Notes under the pieces: model-generated
What the model was told of the DNA's origin: nothing
The model's database searches: none
Seen by the model: only the letters and a program-made list of their open reading frames with translations
Source of the DNA: a virus
DNA length: 64,000 bases
Strand: one strand, 5' to 3'
Virus record (IMG/VR): IMGVR_UViG_3300025759_000063
Coordinates: 1 to 64,000 of that record
Shown here: piece after piece, positions 1 to 7,825 of the stretch
Layout: each line of letters opens with the position of its first letter
Position numbering within the stretch: the stretch's first letter is position 1
Position numbers and translations under genes: made by a program

Positions 1-663
1 AGACTGTTCTCCACCTTCAGATTGACCCTGAGGTTGACTTTCAGAAGACTGAGAACCCTCATCCGATTGAGTATTTCCCTCAGGATTCTGCTCTGCTGGA
101 GACTCTTCTTTATCTTCTTGTTCTTTCTTACAATACTTATAAAGTTCCTCAGCAGCAATCAGAACATCGGCAAAAGTTTCAGTATTGGCAATTAGATCAA
201 TGATTTCTGCCTCTTCACCTTGCTCAATACGAACATCAACAAAGTTACCAATCTTAAAGTAAAGGTTGGCACGGTCGGCAAGATTAAACTTAGAGATATC
301 CTCATCAGTAATATTAAAGAAGTCTTGCTCGTTCAGTTCTTTATATCCACGATAGAAAGACTTGCCTATACCAAGATACTTACGCTTCATCAGTTTCTCA
401 ATGCGAGCATCCTCCACTACATTGACAAACTGCATTGGAATCTCAAACCCCCATTCATCGCTGGGAGTGAAGAGTGCATGTCCCACTTCATGCCCCACCA
501 GCATATCGTATACGGTGCTGGAAGCGCGTTCCCACATAGGAAGGGTTAGAACCCTATTCAGCACGTCAAAGGACGCCGTAGAGACCTTCTTGTGCTCCAC
601 CACCAAATCCTCAGTGGCAAGCAGTTTGGCGAGTTGGGATTTGATTTCGTGGTTGACGGTCAT
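1..663 (-). CDS. HExxH metallopeptidase-like protein (partial, C-terminus off window)
   Basis: The reading frame starts with ATG at 661-663 and is open to the window edge, giving 221 residues. A zinc-metallopeptidase motif GHEVGHA lies at residues 57-63 (H58, E59, H62) and is followed by a mixed alpha/beta region. The last visible part is a low-complexity tail rich in Glu, Gln, Ser and Pro. T4-like cyanophages carry a conserved gene of this kind, often annotated as a peptidase or VWA/CoxE-like protein; a metal-binding C-terminal domain would lie outside the window. It sits downstream of the 55-codon gene and is separated from it by a terminator. The substrate is unknown. Catalytic activity is inferred only from the motif. 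Confidence 0.8.
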   Translation of the reverse strand, partial: MTVNHEIKSQLAKLLATEDLVVEHKKVSTASFDVLNRVLTLPMWERASSTVYDMLVGHEVGHALFTPSDEWGFEIPMQFVNVVEDARIEKLMKRKYLGIGKSFYRGYKELNEQDFFNITDEDISKFNLADRANLYFKIGNFVDVRIEQGEEAEIIDLIANTETFADVLIAAEELYKYCKKEQEDKEESPAEQNPEGNTQSDEGSQSSESQPQGQSEGGEQS

Positions 664-696
664 TGGTCTCTCTGTTGCTTATGAAGCCATTATACG

Positions 697-721
697 AAAA
701 AAGGGTGCCTTGTGGGCACCC
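697..721 (-). terminator. rho-independent terminator
   Basis: A 7-bp perfect stem (703-709 with 715-721) has a 5-nt loop. On the minus strand it is followed by six T residues (A-run at 697-702). It would end transcription of the 55-codon gene before the metallopeptidase gene. Confidence 0.85.
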
Positions 722-742
722 CTCAGACGGTTTGAAAACTGG

Positions 743-910
743 TTACGCTGTGAGGATCTTTCTACATACCTTCCTACACGTCTGTGTATCCTCATCACAA
801 TCAGTCAAACAGTCAAAGTATTCAGAAATCAAATCATTTTCATTCTCCTTATCATAAGACCCATTACTATACCAATAAGCAAGTTGATTATACGAAACTA
901 AATTATGCAT
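743..910 (-). CDS. small hypothetical phage protein, 55 aa
   Basis: The product is short and acidic in the middle, with a Cys-rich C-terminal half (CLTDCDEDTQTCRKVC), which could bind metal or form disulfides. A longer frame exists, but GGAGG sits 5 nt before the ATG at 908-910 and fixes the start there. The terminator at 697-721 closes the unit, and two TATAAT-like hexamers lie upstream. I do not recognise a functional family. Confidence 0.7.
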   Translation of the reverse strand: MHNLVSYNQLAYWYSNGSYDKENENDLISEYFDCLTDCDEDTQTCRKVCRKILTA

Positions 911-983
911 GATAACCTCCACGCACAAAGAACTCATAACAAAGAAATTTCAGATCATTGTTTTCTCACTCCTACATTCTACC

Positions 984-1002
984 ATTATATATGCAAATTA
1001 TA
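984..1002 (-). promoter_or_regulatory. possible -10 hexamers for the 55-codon gene
   Basis: Two minus-strand TATAAT hexamers (984-989 and 997-1002) lie in a 120-bp AT-rich gap before the small gene. No good -35 box is visible at 16-18 bp from either, so the call is weak. Confidence 0.3.
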
Positions 1003-1030
1003 ACAAAATCTTAATAAAAATTTATGCCTA

Positions 1031-1177
1031 CTAGTTTATACCTATAAAAGAAGCACCCCTTTCGGAGTGCTTTTTCTTGAATGCCTTGAGTCTTGCCTTT
1101 GCTTGCCTCAGTGCTTGGGGTTTAAGTTTTCGTTTCTGTTCTTTCTTGGAATGATGCTTCCAGTTTGGTACTTGCAT
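1031..1177 (-). CDS. small basic protein, 48 aa
   Basis: Starts with ATG 14 nt after the gp46 stop codon and ends with TAG at 1031-1033. The product MQVPNWKHHSKKEQKRKLKP... has about 40 percent Lys, Arg and His, suggesting nucleic-acid binding (inference). Its last third overlaps the terminator hairpin at 1045-1071, so the same bases would encode the C-terminus and end the gp46 operon. The SD is weak. It is below usual gene-finder cut-offs. The absence of stop codons and highly biased composition support it, but it could be fortuitous. Confidence 0.55.
   Translation of the reverse strand: MQVPNWKHHSKKEQKRKLKPQALRQAKARLKAFKKKHSERGASFIGIN
1045..1071 (-). terminator. terminator of the gp55-gp47-gp46 operon
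   Basis: On the minus strand an 8-bp stem (one G-T pair) with a GAAA tetraloop is followed by TCTTTTA. On the plus strand the same stem has a C-A mismatch, so the minus orientation is preferred. Confidence 0.65.
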
Positions 1178-1191
1178 TGTTCTTAGGTGGT

Positions 1192-2904
1192 TTAGGCCAC
1201 CATACGGGAAAAACCTTTGACTTTTTCAAACTTTATGACACTTTCAAATTTGTCCTCCAAACCAACTTTGTGAGAGATAACAAAAACATTTGCATCTTTG
1301 ATTACATAACGAATAATCTTAAGAAACTCTTCTGTTCCAAAACCATCAAGAGAACTATCAAAAACTTCATCCATGATAAGAAGATTTGTATTTACTGAGT
1401 TCTTCATTCTTGCAACCTCACGCCAGGTGAAGAGGAGTGCAAGATCGATCCTCATTTTTTCACCCTCACTAAAGGAAGCATATGAAAAGTCTTCATGAAT
1501 TGGTGACTGGACGGTTTCGTTAAATTCCTCATCAAGTGTGAAGTTAATGTAAAAGTCCATCATTTGCAGATAACGATTGACTTGCTGATTTATCAGCGGT
1601 AGATACTTCTTAATGATTTTGGATTTAACTCCACCGTCTTTAAGTAGACTATACGAAAAGTCGTAATAGTTAATTTTGTCTTTTTTAGAGGCTAGTTCTT
1701 CGTATGTAGTTTTTAGATTTTCTTTAAAGGAACTTAACTTCTCATGTTCAGAATTTCTGTTTTGTAACTGTTCGGTAATTCTTTGAATTTCAGATTCCAG
1801 ATTTTGGATCTGTCTTCTACACCCAGAAATCTTAATGTTGTTTTGAGAAATGCCATGCGTTAATTTTGTAATCTCCTTAGATAGAGCAATGAATTGACGC
1901 TCTCGCTCTTCTTCCTCTTTAATTGCCTCTTCCAGCTCTTTGTAACCAGATTGCAACTCCTTTGCTTTATTTTGAGCGTCCTTAATCCTATTTATTCTAA
2001 ACTCTTCTTCAATCGACCTTGTACATGTAGGGCATACCGAATTCTCATTGAAGAACTTGTGTTCTTGTGTAATGGTCGATACCTTTTGAGAAATCTTACC
2101 TTTCATGTTATTAAGTTTTTTCAACTTATCACTAACAGAAACCAAAGACTCTTGTTCTTTTGTGTATTGTACCAAATGAGATTCTATAATATCATTAGCA
2201 TCAACATAATCGCCAATTTCTTTGTCTAGATTGGCAATCTTTTCTTCATTGGCATTTATATTGGCATTACCACGATTCTCAAGTTCATCAATAAAGTTTT
2301 GCTGCATCTCAACTTTATCATCTAAAGATTCTTTTTTGAGATTAAGGGTTTTAATCTCATCCTTTATAAGTCGAATCTTATCTTTGATGATTGAATTCAT
2401 AGAAGAAAAAATCTTGATGTCAAGGAGATCTTCAATTACTTCTCTACGATTTGCTGCAGAGAGTTGCATAAATGGAACAAAAGTGCTGCTACCCAGAATC
2501 ACAATCTGAGTAAAAGACTTATAGTTCATTTTGATTACATTCTGCTCCAACCACTTTTGTTGGTCTAAAGCTGCTGACTTTTGATCTAAAAGTTTATTAT
2601 CCCTATAAATCTCAAAAACGTTTGGTTTAATTCCTCTTACAACTTTCCATTCAGTGTTTCCTATAGAAAATTCAATCTCAACAACACAATCCTTTTCATT
2701 TATTGTATTGATAAGTTGTGGTTTATTAATTTTTCTAAAAGGCTTTCCAAAAAGAGAAAATGTAAGTGCATCAAGAACGGTACTTTTTCCTGCACCATTT
2801 GTACCAATAATCAGATTATTTGAATTTTCAGTAAAGCAAATTTCTGTAAATTGATTTCCTGTTGACAGAAAGTTTTTCCAACGAACATTTTTAAATAAAA
2901 TCAT
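1192..2904 (-). CDS. 46: gp46 recombination endonuclease subunit (SbcC/Rad50-like)
   Basis: An SMC-type ATPase of 570 residues (T4 gp46 is 560). The Walker A motif GTNGAGKS is at residues 34-41, a zinc hook CPTC lies near residue 289 between two long coiled-coil arms, and the C-terminal lobe has the signature FSEGEKMR and Walker B LLIMDEVFD. With gp47 it forms the complex that resects DNA ends for recombination-dependent replication and helps degrade host DNA. The start overlaps the end of the DUF3110-like gene by 14 bp, implying coupled translation. It is the last large gene of the gp55 operon. Confidence 0.97.
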   Translation of the reverse strand: MILFKNVRWKNFLSTGNQFTEICFTENSNNLIIGTNGAGKSTVLDALTFSLFGKPFRKINKPQLINTINEKDCVVEIEFSIGNTEWKVVRGIKPNVFEIYRDNKLLDQKSAALDQQKWLEQNVIKMNYKSFTQIVILGSSTFVPFMQLSAANRREVIEDLLDIKIFSSMNSIIKDKIRLIKDEIKTLNLKKESLDDKVEMQQNFIDELENRGNANINANEEKIANLDKEIGDYVDANDIIESHLVQYTKEQESLVSVSDKLKKLNNMKGKISQKVSTITQEHKFFNENSVCPTCTRSIEEEFRINRIKDAQNKAKELQSGYKELEEAIKEEEERERQFIALSKEITKLTHGISQNNIKISGCRRQIQNLESEIQRITEQLQNRNSEHEKLSSFKENLKTTYEELASKKDKINYYDFSYSLLKDGGVKSKIIKKYLPLINQQVNRYLQMMDFYINFTLDEEFNETVQSPIHEDFSYASFSEGEKMRIDLALLFTWREVARMKNSVNTNLLIMDEVFDSSLDGFGTEEFLKIIRYVIKDANVFVISHKVGLEDKFESVIKFEKVKGFSRMVA

Positions 2905-3163
2905 ATTCCATATCTGGTGGGATCACAATATCATCTGGGGTTATAATAGTATACTTACAATCTTGAATTTCGCAAGTTTTTATGATAACAGAATCTTCAA
3001 TTTCTATAATATGCATTTCAGGAAATCCACTTTCCTCTAACATCATTGCATATCTCACTGCATCATCTTCAGCAGAAAATAGATACAATATTCTTTCACC
3101 ATCTTCGTTTTTTACAGAATAAGCACCTTCCTTTTCCTTTCCATCAATAGTTAGAATAAACAT
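2891..3163 (-). CDS. DUF3110-like small protein between gp46 and gp47
   Basis: 90 residues. The pattern of a short extended start, then FSAEDDAVRYAMMLEESGFP and an acidic end, matches my recollection of DUF3110, a family of small cyanobacterial proteins of unknown function. It sits between gp47 and gp46 with tight spacing (1 nt after the gp47 stop; overlapping the gp46 start), so it is co-translated with the nuclease. Host origin followed by fixation in cyanophages is an inference. It might be a cofactor of the gp46/47 complex, but nothing in the sequence proves this. Confidence 0.8.
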   Translation of the reverse strand: MFILTIDGKEKEGAYSVKNEDGERILYLFSAEDDAVRYAMMLEESGFPEMHIIEIEDSVIIKTCEIQDCKYTIITPDDIVIPPDMEYDFI

Positions 3164-3164
3164 T

Positions 3165-4205
3165 TTAAACCATTTCGCAAGCTTCTTGATAGATTTCCTT
3201 TATCATACTCTGTATGAGTTGTTTATCAAGACCTATTTCGGCCTCCTTAATATATCTATCAAGGATAGAAAGAGTATCTTCAGATTCAAGAACTTCAAAA
3301 TCTTCATTAGATTCTAATTGAAAATTTTCAACAATCTTGAGTTCTGCAACATTTGACTTATAGAGTTTATCTACAAACTTTTCAAATTTTTTAGTGTCAC
3401 TCTTCTTTCTTACAATTACCTTTACAATTTTACTCTCATACTCGGTGGTGTCAAACGTTTGATATGGAGTATCCTCATAATAAATGTTATAAAACATTCT
3501 GAAAGGATTATTAATAGGAGTATGCTCTAAGGTTTTAGTATCAAAAATATGAAACCCACGATTGTCTTTTAAATCTGTCCAATAAATTTCATATGGATTT
3601 CCTAGATAGTGGACTGTTCCATTAGTCGATCTAGTGTGATAGTGTCCCGAGAAGACATGACTGAACTTCTCAAATAGTTTGCTCTCCAAACCATGCTCCA
3701 TGACGATTTGAGAGTTAACTCTAAATCCTGCGAGCTCAAGGTGCCCCATCGCACACTTGCAAGATGTCTTTTTAATAAGTTTGAAAGTGTTTTCTTCATT
3801 TTCAGAGTTAATCCAAGGAATAAAAAGTGTGTTTAGATTGTCAAGTTTAACTTCTGTTGCTTCAGAATATACTTTTACATTATCATATTCTCTCAACAAC
3901 AAATCTACAGAGTTTACATTATTGGTATTCTTATAATATGTTGTATGATTTCCAACAATGGTATGTACTTCTACACCCATTTCTTGAAGACGATCATAGT
4001 AGTTATTTTTTGCCCAAGCAAGAGCAGAGAAATCAATACCTTTACGACTATCAAAAGTATCTCCCATATCTACGATTGTGGTAATCCCGTACTGTTCCAG
4101 CGTCGGGAAAAACACTTCATCATAGAACTTTAGGAAATAATCATGAAAGAGTTTAGAGTTCTTTCTCGCTCCAAAATGTTGGTCAGTAATAATTGCTATT
4201 TTCAT
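3165..4205 (-). CDS. 47: gp47 recombination endonuclease subunit (SbcD/Mre11-like)
   Basis: A calcineurin-type phosphoesterase of 346 residues (T4 gp47 is 339). Metal-binding motifs appear in order: TDQH (D8, H10), GDTFD near 45, GNHTT near 85 and GHYH near 195. It is the nuclease partner of gp46. The open frame could begin at a TTG one codon earlier, but the ATG at 4203-4205 shares its A with the gp55 stop TGA (TGATG), so I use that start. Confidence 0.97.
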   Translation of the reverse strand: MKIAIITDQHFGARKNSKLFHDYFLKFYDEVFFPTLEQYGITTIVDMGDTFDSRKGIDFSALAWAKNNYYDRLQEMGVEVHTIVGNHTTYYKNTNNVNSVDLLLREYDNVKVYSEATEVKLDNLNTLFIPWINSENEENTFKLIKKTSCKCAMGHLELAGFRVNSQIVMEHGLESKLFEKFSHVFSGHYHTRSTNGTVHYLGNPYEIYWTDLKDNRGFHIFDTKTLEHTPINNPFRMFYNIYYEDTPYQTFDTTEYESKIVKVIVRKKSDTKKFEKFVDKLYKSNVAELKIVENFQLESNEDFEVLESEDTLSILDRYIKEAEIGLDKQLIQSMIKEIYQEACEMV

Positions 4206-4741
4206 CAATAACGAAGTTTGGAGTGAACTGCATCCTTAATACTATTGTAGTCGGAATAGTTGTCTCCGTCAAGCTTGTTCTCATCAAATACTTCAGAGTA
4301 TCCAGAGCGTTCAATAATCTTGTTCTTGATTTCTAACTGACGCTTCTCTCTTTGAATCCTACGGAGAAAAGCATAATGAATAATTTGAGTAAAGTATGCA
4401 AAAGGATTTTGAGACTTCTCTGGATTGAAATTGTGAATATACTGAACACAATTTTCAATGCCATCACTAATCATATCTTCCTTGAACATATAGTTCACGA
4501 AGTTTGGTTTAAATGAAAGATGGTTGGCAATCTTCAGGAAACACTCACCAATGTAGCGAGGAATAGGTGGTTTTGTGTCCCATGTTGTCTTTCTATCCTC
4601 ATCAGTAATCTCTCTACCATACTTCTGAATGAAGGTGATTTCAATATCCTCACGATATTTAATTAGAGCAGCAAGAAACTCTTTGTTATTTACATAGTGC
4701 TCTGACCTTTTTCTTTTGGCCATGACGTTTGTGGTTATCAT
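4205..4741 (-). CDS. 55: gp55 late-transcription sigma factor
   Basis: 178 residues (T4 gp55 is 185). The segment MISDGIENCVQYIHNFNPEKSQNPFAYFTQIIHYAFLRRI resembles a reduced sigma region 2, which contacts core polymerase and the -10 region. With a gp45-type clamp and gp33 it should direct host polymerase to the NATAAATA promoters found throughout the virion genes here. First gene of the gp55-gp47-gp46 operon, 25 bp after a sigma70-type -10 box. An alternative start is the ATG at 4721-4723 (MAKRKRSEHY); neither start has a clear SD. Confidence 0.95.
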   Translation of the reverse strand: MITTNVMAKRKRSEHYVNNKEFLAALIKYREDIEITFIQKYGREITDEDRKTTWDTKPPIPRYIGECFLKIANHLSFKPNFVNYMFKEDMISDGIENCVQYIHNFNPEKSQNPFAYFTQIIHYAFLRRIQREKRQLEIKNKIIERSGYSEVFDENKLDGDNYSDYNSIKDAVHSKLRY

Positions 4742-4766
4742 AAGTTTTCATCATTACTATGTAGAT

Positions 4767-4795
4767 ATTATAACATTTATCCATATAGTTGACAA
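4767..4795 (-). promoter_or_regulatory. sigma70-type promoter for the gp55-gp47-gp46 operon
   Basis: On the minus strand TTGTCA (4790-4795), a 17-bp spacer and a perfect TATAAT (4767-4772). This is a host-type early or middle promoter in the 115-bp gap before gp55. A plus-strand TTGACA-N17-TAGAAT (4789-4817) overlaps its -35 box. Confidence 0.85.
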
Positions 4796-4856
4796 GATAA
4801 CAAATTGTCTGTAGAATACCTTTGTTAGGGTTGATGGATAAGACTTAGCTACTTAA

Positions 4857-5252
4857 TTAGCTCTCTTTAAATATCTTTTCTAGTAGTATCTTTGCTTCAT
4901 TAACAGAAGAGATGTATCCCATTTTACGATCTATTTCTAATTGATTATTTCCATTAGACCTTAATTGATTGATAAAATCTTGATGCATCATAATCATTTC
5001 GACATCATAGGATTCTGACATTGTTAATACATCATCAGAATTGATGACAAATAAATCTTCTGTTGTTGTTTTTAACCAAGGTTCTAATTTGTAACCAACA
5101 ACTTCATTTTGTTTTTTTATTTCTTCAACAATAATTGCATTAGATACTAATAGAAGAGTTCTGTCTGAAGTTTCTTCGGTTACAACTACCTTACAGAAAA
5201 TCTCTTCTCCATTCTTAAATTTTATTGTTGCATAAAAGTCTTCTTCCGTCAT
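4857..5252 (-). CDS. conserved hypothetical protein downstream of UvsW
   Basis: 131 residues with no transmembrane segment. The N-terminal 60 residues form a short beta-rich pattern (FYATIKFKNGEEIFCKVVV ... LLLVSNAIIVEE), reminiscent of a small Lsm/SH3-like barrel; this is a pattern impression only. The C-terminal half is helical and polar. Its ATG lies 3 nt after the UvsW stop, so the two are co-translated. Role unknown. Confidence 0.75.
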   Translation of the reverse strand: MTEEDFYATIKFKNGEEIFCKVVVTEETSDRTLLLVSNAIIVEEIKKQNEVVGYKLEPWLKTTTEDLFVINSDDVLTMSESYDVEMIMMHQDFINQLRSNGNNQLEIDRKMGYISSVNEAKILLEKIFKES

Positions 5253-5255
5253 TGT

Positions 5256-6728
5256 TTATTTTATTTTAACTGTGACTATTTCATAATTAAAGTTTTCTTC
5301 ATTGTATATTTTGATTCTTTCTATAAAATGATTTAATGTGTAATTTTTTCTTGATTTAAATGTACAATCATCAGCAATATCGTAAAGTACGGCTTTTGTT
5401 TTATTTTTTCCTTTCCTTAGAATTCTTCCAATTGATTGTAAATTTCTAACTCTTGATTTACTTGGTGAAGCAAAGATTACATTATGCAAATTTTTAATAT
5501 TGATGCCAGTGCTAAAAGTGCCATAAGAAGCAACAATAATTGCATTGTTTTCTCTCTCTGTGATTTCTCTGACTAATTCTCTTTCCTCAGTATCAACACC
5601 ACCATGAACAAAGAAAATCTTTCGATCTCCCTGTTTGTTATTATTTATTCTGTCATATAATATCTGCCCATGAGCTTCTACTCTACTGAACAAAACCAAA
5701 GTATTGCCTTTCAGGTCCAATGCAAGATTTGTTATAAATTTATTTCTTTGATCATGACCAATTAAGTATTGAATCTCATCTTCATATTTTTCAAAATTTT
5801 GAGGATCGTGCTTTAGAACTACACATTGAATATCAAGTTGAGACAAGTGACCTTGCTTCATTAATTCGTCAGTTCTAGTCACCTTATATGAGGGACCAAA
5901 TAATCCTTCAAGAACCCACTTATGTGTTTGTGTTCCATCAAGAGTTCCTGTAAATCCAAATCTATATTTTGCATGATGCAACTTAGTCATAATCTGAACT
6001 AATGATTTGCTCTTGAATAAATGTGCCTCATCACCTATAATTACACCATAATCTTCGAAGAAAGATCTTTCTAACTTATAAACAGATTGCCATGTTGTAA
6101 TTGTAACTGGAGCATCATTTGTCTTCTCTCTTCCCGAATAAATCCTGTGACAATATGAATCTGCATTCCAACCATAGTCAAGAAAATCCTTATACATCTG
6201 CTCTACAAGAGATGTCGTTGGAACAACTAGAAGAATTTTTTGTCCTTTATCTACATAGTATCTTACTAGGGAATAAATCATCAGTGATTTGCCTGATGCA
6301 GTGGGACTTATCAATAGTTTTCTGTTATGCCTTAATGCATCATATACTCCCTCAACTTGATATTTTCTTGGAGAGTGAGTACAAATAGAGTTCATATAAT
6401 CATTTACTCCTTCATATGAAATATTATCATTTTCTTCGTATGGAGTTCCGTAAAACTTATTATTTTCAAACTTATAAGTGTATCCATATTGCTTACAAAA
6501 AGATACAATCTTATCTAAGAGACCCACATAGATCTGCTTGGACCTCATATCATATAAATGAATTTCTCCATTCCAGTTCTTACCCCTATATTGAGGCATG
6601 AATTTTGCATTTGGGACCTCAAACTTGAAATGATCTCTAAGTTCATATTCAATATGAGGCTCTGTGTTAATCTTCAAAAATACTTCGTTGGATTTTGATA
6701 TTACAAGATTTGCTGTAGTGTCAATCAC
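5256..6728 (-). CDS. uvsW: UvsW RNA-DNA / DNA-DNA helicase
   Basis: An SF2 helicase of 490 residues. Walker A SPTASGKS is at 141-148, the DEAH box at 233-236, and motif VI QSIGRILR near 445. The N-terminal 110 residues form the UvsW accessory domain. It unwinds R-loops and branched intermediates and helps switch replication from origin- to recombination-dependent mode. The only good start is GTG at 6726-6728: upstream in-frame codons contain no ATG before a stop, and a late promoter at 6750-6757 would put the transcript start about 15 nt before it. Late expression is also the T4 pattern. Confidence 0.96.
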   Translation of the reverse strand: MIDTTANLVISKSNEVFLKINTEPHIEYELRDHFKFEVPNAKFMPQYRGKNWNGEIHLYDMRSKQIYVGLLDKIVSFCKQYGYTYKFENNKFYGTPYEENDNISYEGVNDYMNSICTHSPRKYQVEGVYDALRHNRKLLISPTASGKSLMIYSLVRYYVDKGQKILLVVPTTSLVEQMYKDFLDYGWNADSYCHRIYSGREKTNDAPVTITTWQSVYKLERSFFEDYGVIIGDEAHLFKSKSLVQIMTKLHHAKYRFGFTGTLDGTQTHKWVLEGLFGPSYKVTRTDELMKQGHLSQLDIQCVVLKHDPQNFEKYEDEIQYLIGHDQRNKFITNLALDLKGNTLVLFSRVEAHGQILYDRINNNKQGDRKIFFVHGGVDTEERELVREITERENNAIIVASYGTFSTGINIKNLHNVIFASPSKSRVRNLQSIGRILRKGKNKTKAVLYDIADDCTFKSRKNYTLNHFIERIKIYNEENFNYEIVTVKIK

Positions 6729-6749
6729 ATGAATCCATTCATCTGAAGG

Positions 6750-6757
6750 TATTTATT
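6750..6757 (-). promoter_or_regulatory. late promoter (AATAAATA) for uvsW
   Basis: Minus-strand AATAAATA, an NATAAATA match. It abuts the UvsY stop codon and lies 22 nt before the UvsW GTG. Confidence 0.65.
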
Positions 6758-7194
6758 TACCCTAGGCCAGAACTAAATCTCATAAACTCAATTGCATTCT
6801 TGATTTGATATGTTCTGTTTTGTATCACTTTCAGAATGCTTTCGAGATAGACAAGCATAGTTTCATAGTAATCAAGTTTCAAATTAACCGTAGATAACTT
6901 TTCATCAGCATCAAGATATTTTTGCATCGTATCTTTGTCGCGGATTTTTTTAGGAAATGGATCCTCTATGTAAACATCGGGATCTGCTTTTCCAGAATAG
7001 TACTCATATCTTTCGTGCCTAATATTTCTTTTTTGTTGTTCTGCTTTCTTTTTTAGAAGAATGATTGTATTATAAAGTTCAAAGTATTTTGCATGAAGTG
7101 TGGGAATATTTGTAGATTCTGTATGAAGATTATCCATATCTATCTTAGAATCCTTCTCCCACATTTTTTGAATAGTATCAAGATCAATTGTCAT
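6757..7194 (-). CDS. uvsY: UvsY recombination mediator
   Basis: 145 residues (T4 UvsY is 137). The family pattern is visible: a short N-terminal helix, a basic segment KKKAEQQKRNIRHERYEYYSG around residues 48-68 that aligns with T4 ALKARLDYYSGRG, and a C-terminal helical oligomerisation region ending KNAIEFMRF. UvsY loads the UvsX recombinase onto SSB (gp32)-coated DNA. Its ATG overlaps the stop of the upstream tail-tube paralogue, so it is co-expressed with structural genes. Confidence 0.94.
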   Translation of the reverse strand: MTIDLDTIQKMWEKDSKIDMDNLHTESTNIPTLHAKYFELYNTIILLKKKAEQQKRNIRHERYEYYSGKADPDVYIEDPFPKKIRDKDTMQKYLDADEKLSTVNLKLDYYETMLVYLESILKVIQNRTYQIKNAIEFMRFSSGLG

Positions 7195-7754
7195 AAAAGA
7201 TTTCCACTTAAATCAGTGATGTTGTAAATAGTATACTTGAAAGATACCTCTGCTGTAAAGTACTGAATGTCCGTATCCGTAGCATCAAAATCCAATGTTG
7301 TCAAAGAATATGGCCAAAGATCTTTAAACATCACTTTAAAATTTGGTTGGAAGTTGCTATTTAATATTGTCAAAGTTCCATCGGAATATATGTCTTGAGA
7401 GTTAGAATCTTTAAGTTCAACTCTTCCTGGTTGTCTTTGTAAATTATATATTTCTTTGAGAGAGTCTGGATATCCCAATCCACGTATCCAGTTTTGAACT
7501 TCTAGATAGTTTTTTAAATCTTCATCTACAATAAATCTCAAATTAAAATCATCAAATTGAATTTTATCTCCAGGAACATCAATATCTTTCAAATAAGTTG
7601 GTTGAATTGCACCACCAAGAGTAAGTCCTGGAATATTTGCAGAGTTGCTAAAAAAAGAAACTTTGGGTGCTCTATTTAAAGTAAATTCAAAACCAGTTGG
7701 AGATAGAAAATTTCTATTTGCTATCTGACTATTATTGATATTCGATAATGCCAT
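7191..7754 (-). CDS. gp19-like tail tube paralogue
   Basis: 187 residues resembling gp19: FLSPTGFEFTLNRAPKVSFF, then a segment (VPGDKIQFDDFNLRFIVDED) comparable to VAGDRTIDAWTVTIINDED of the gp19 at 13544-14185, and an equivalent C-terminal strand region (FKDLWPYSLTTLDFD versus FYDIFPTNVSQIDLS). In T4, gp48 and gp54 are known gp19 homologues that start the tube. The equivalent position in other cyanophage maps is sometimes labelled gp3 (tail terminator). I assign the fold, not the exact role. It follows the gp23 terminator and overlaps uvsY by 4 bp. Confidence 0.8.
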   Translation of the reverse strand: MALSNINNSQIANRNFLSPTGFEFTLNRAPKVSFFSNSANIPGLTLGGAIQPTYLKDIDVPGDKIQFDDFNLRFIVDEDLKNYLEVQNWIRGLGYPDSLKEIYNLQRQPGRVELKDSNSQDIYSDGTLTILNSNFQPNFKVMFKDLWPYSLTTLDFDATDTDIQYFTAEVSFKYTIYNITDLSGNLL

Positions 7755-7772
7755 TTTTTTAATTATTTAGAT

Positions 7773-7801
7773 AAAAAAAGAGGGTTCCGAAGAACCCTCT
7801 T
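7773..7801 (-). terminator. strong terminator after gp23
   Basis: A perfect 10-bp stem (7778-7787 with 7792-7801) has, on the minus strand, a TTCG tetraloop and a run of seven T. This is a textbook intrinsic terminator 25 nt after the gp23 stop. Confidence 0.95.
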
Positions 7802-7825
7802 AAAATGTTATGGCGTGAACCAATA

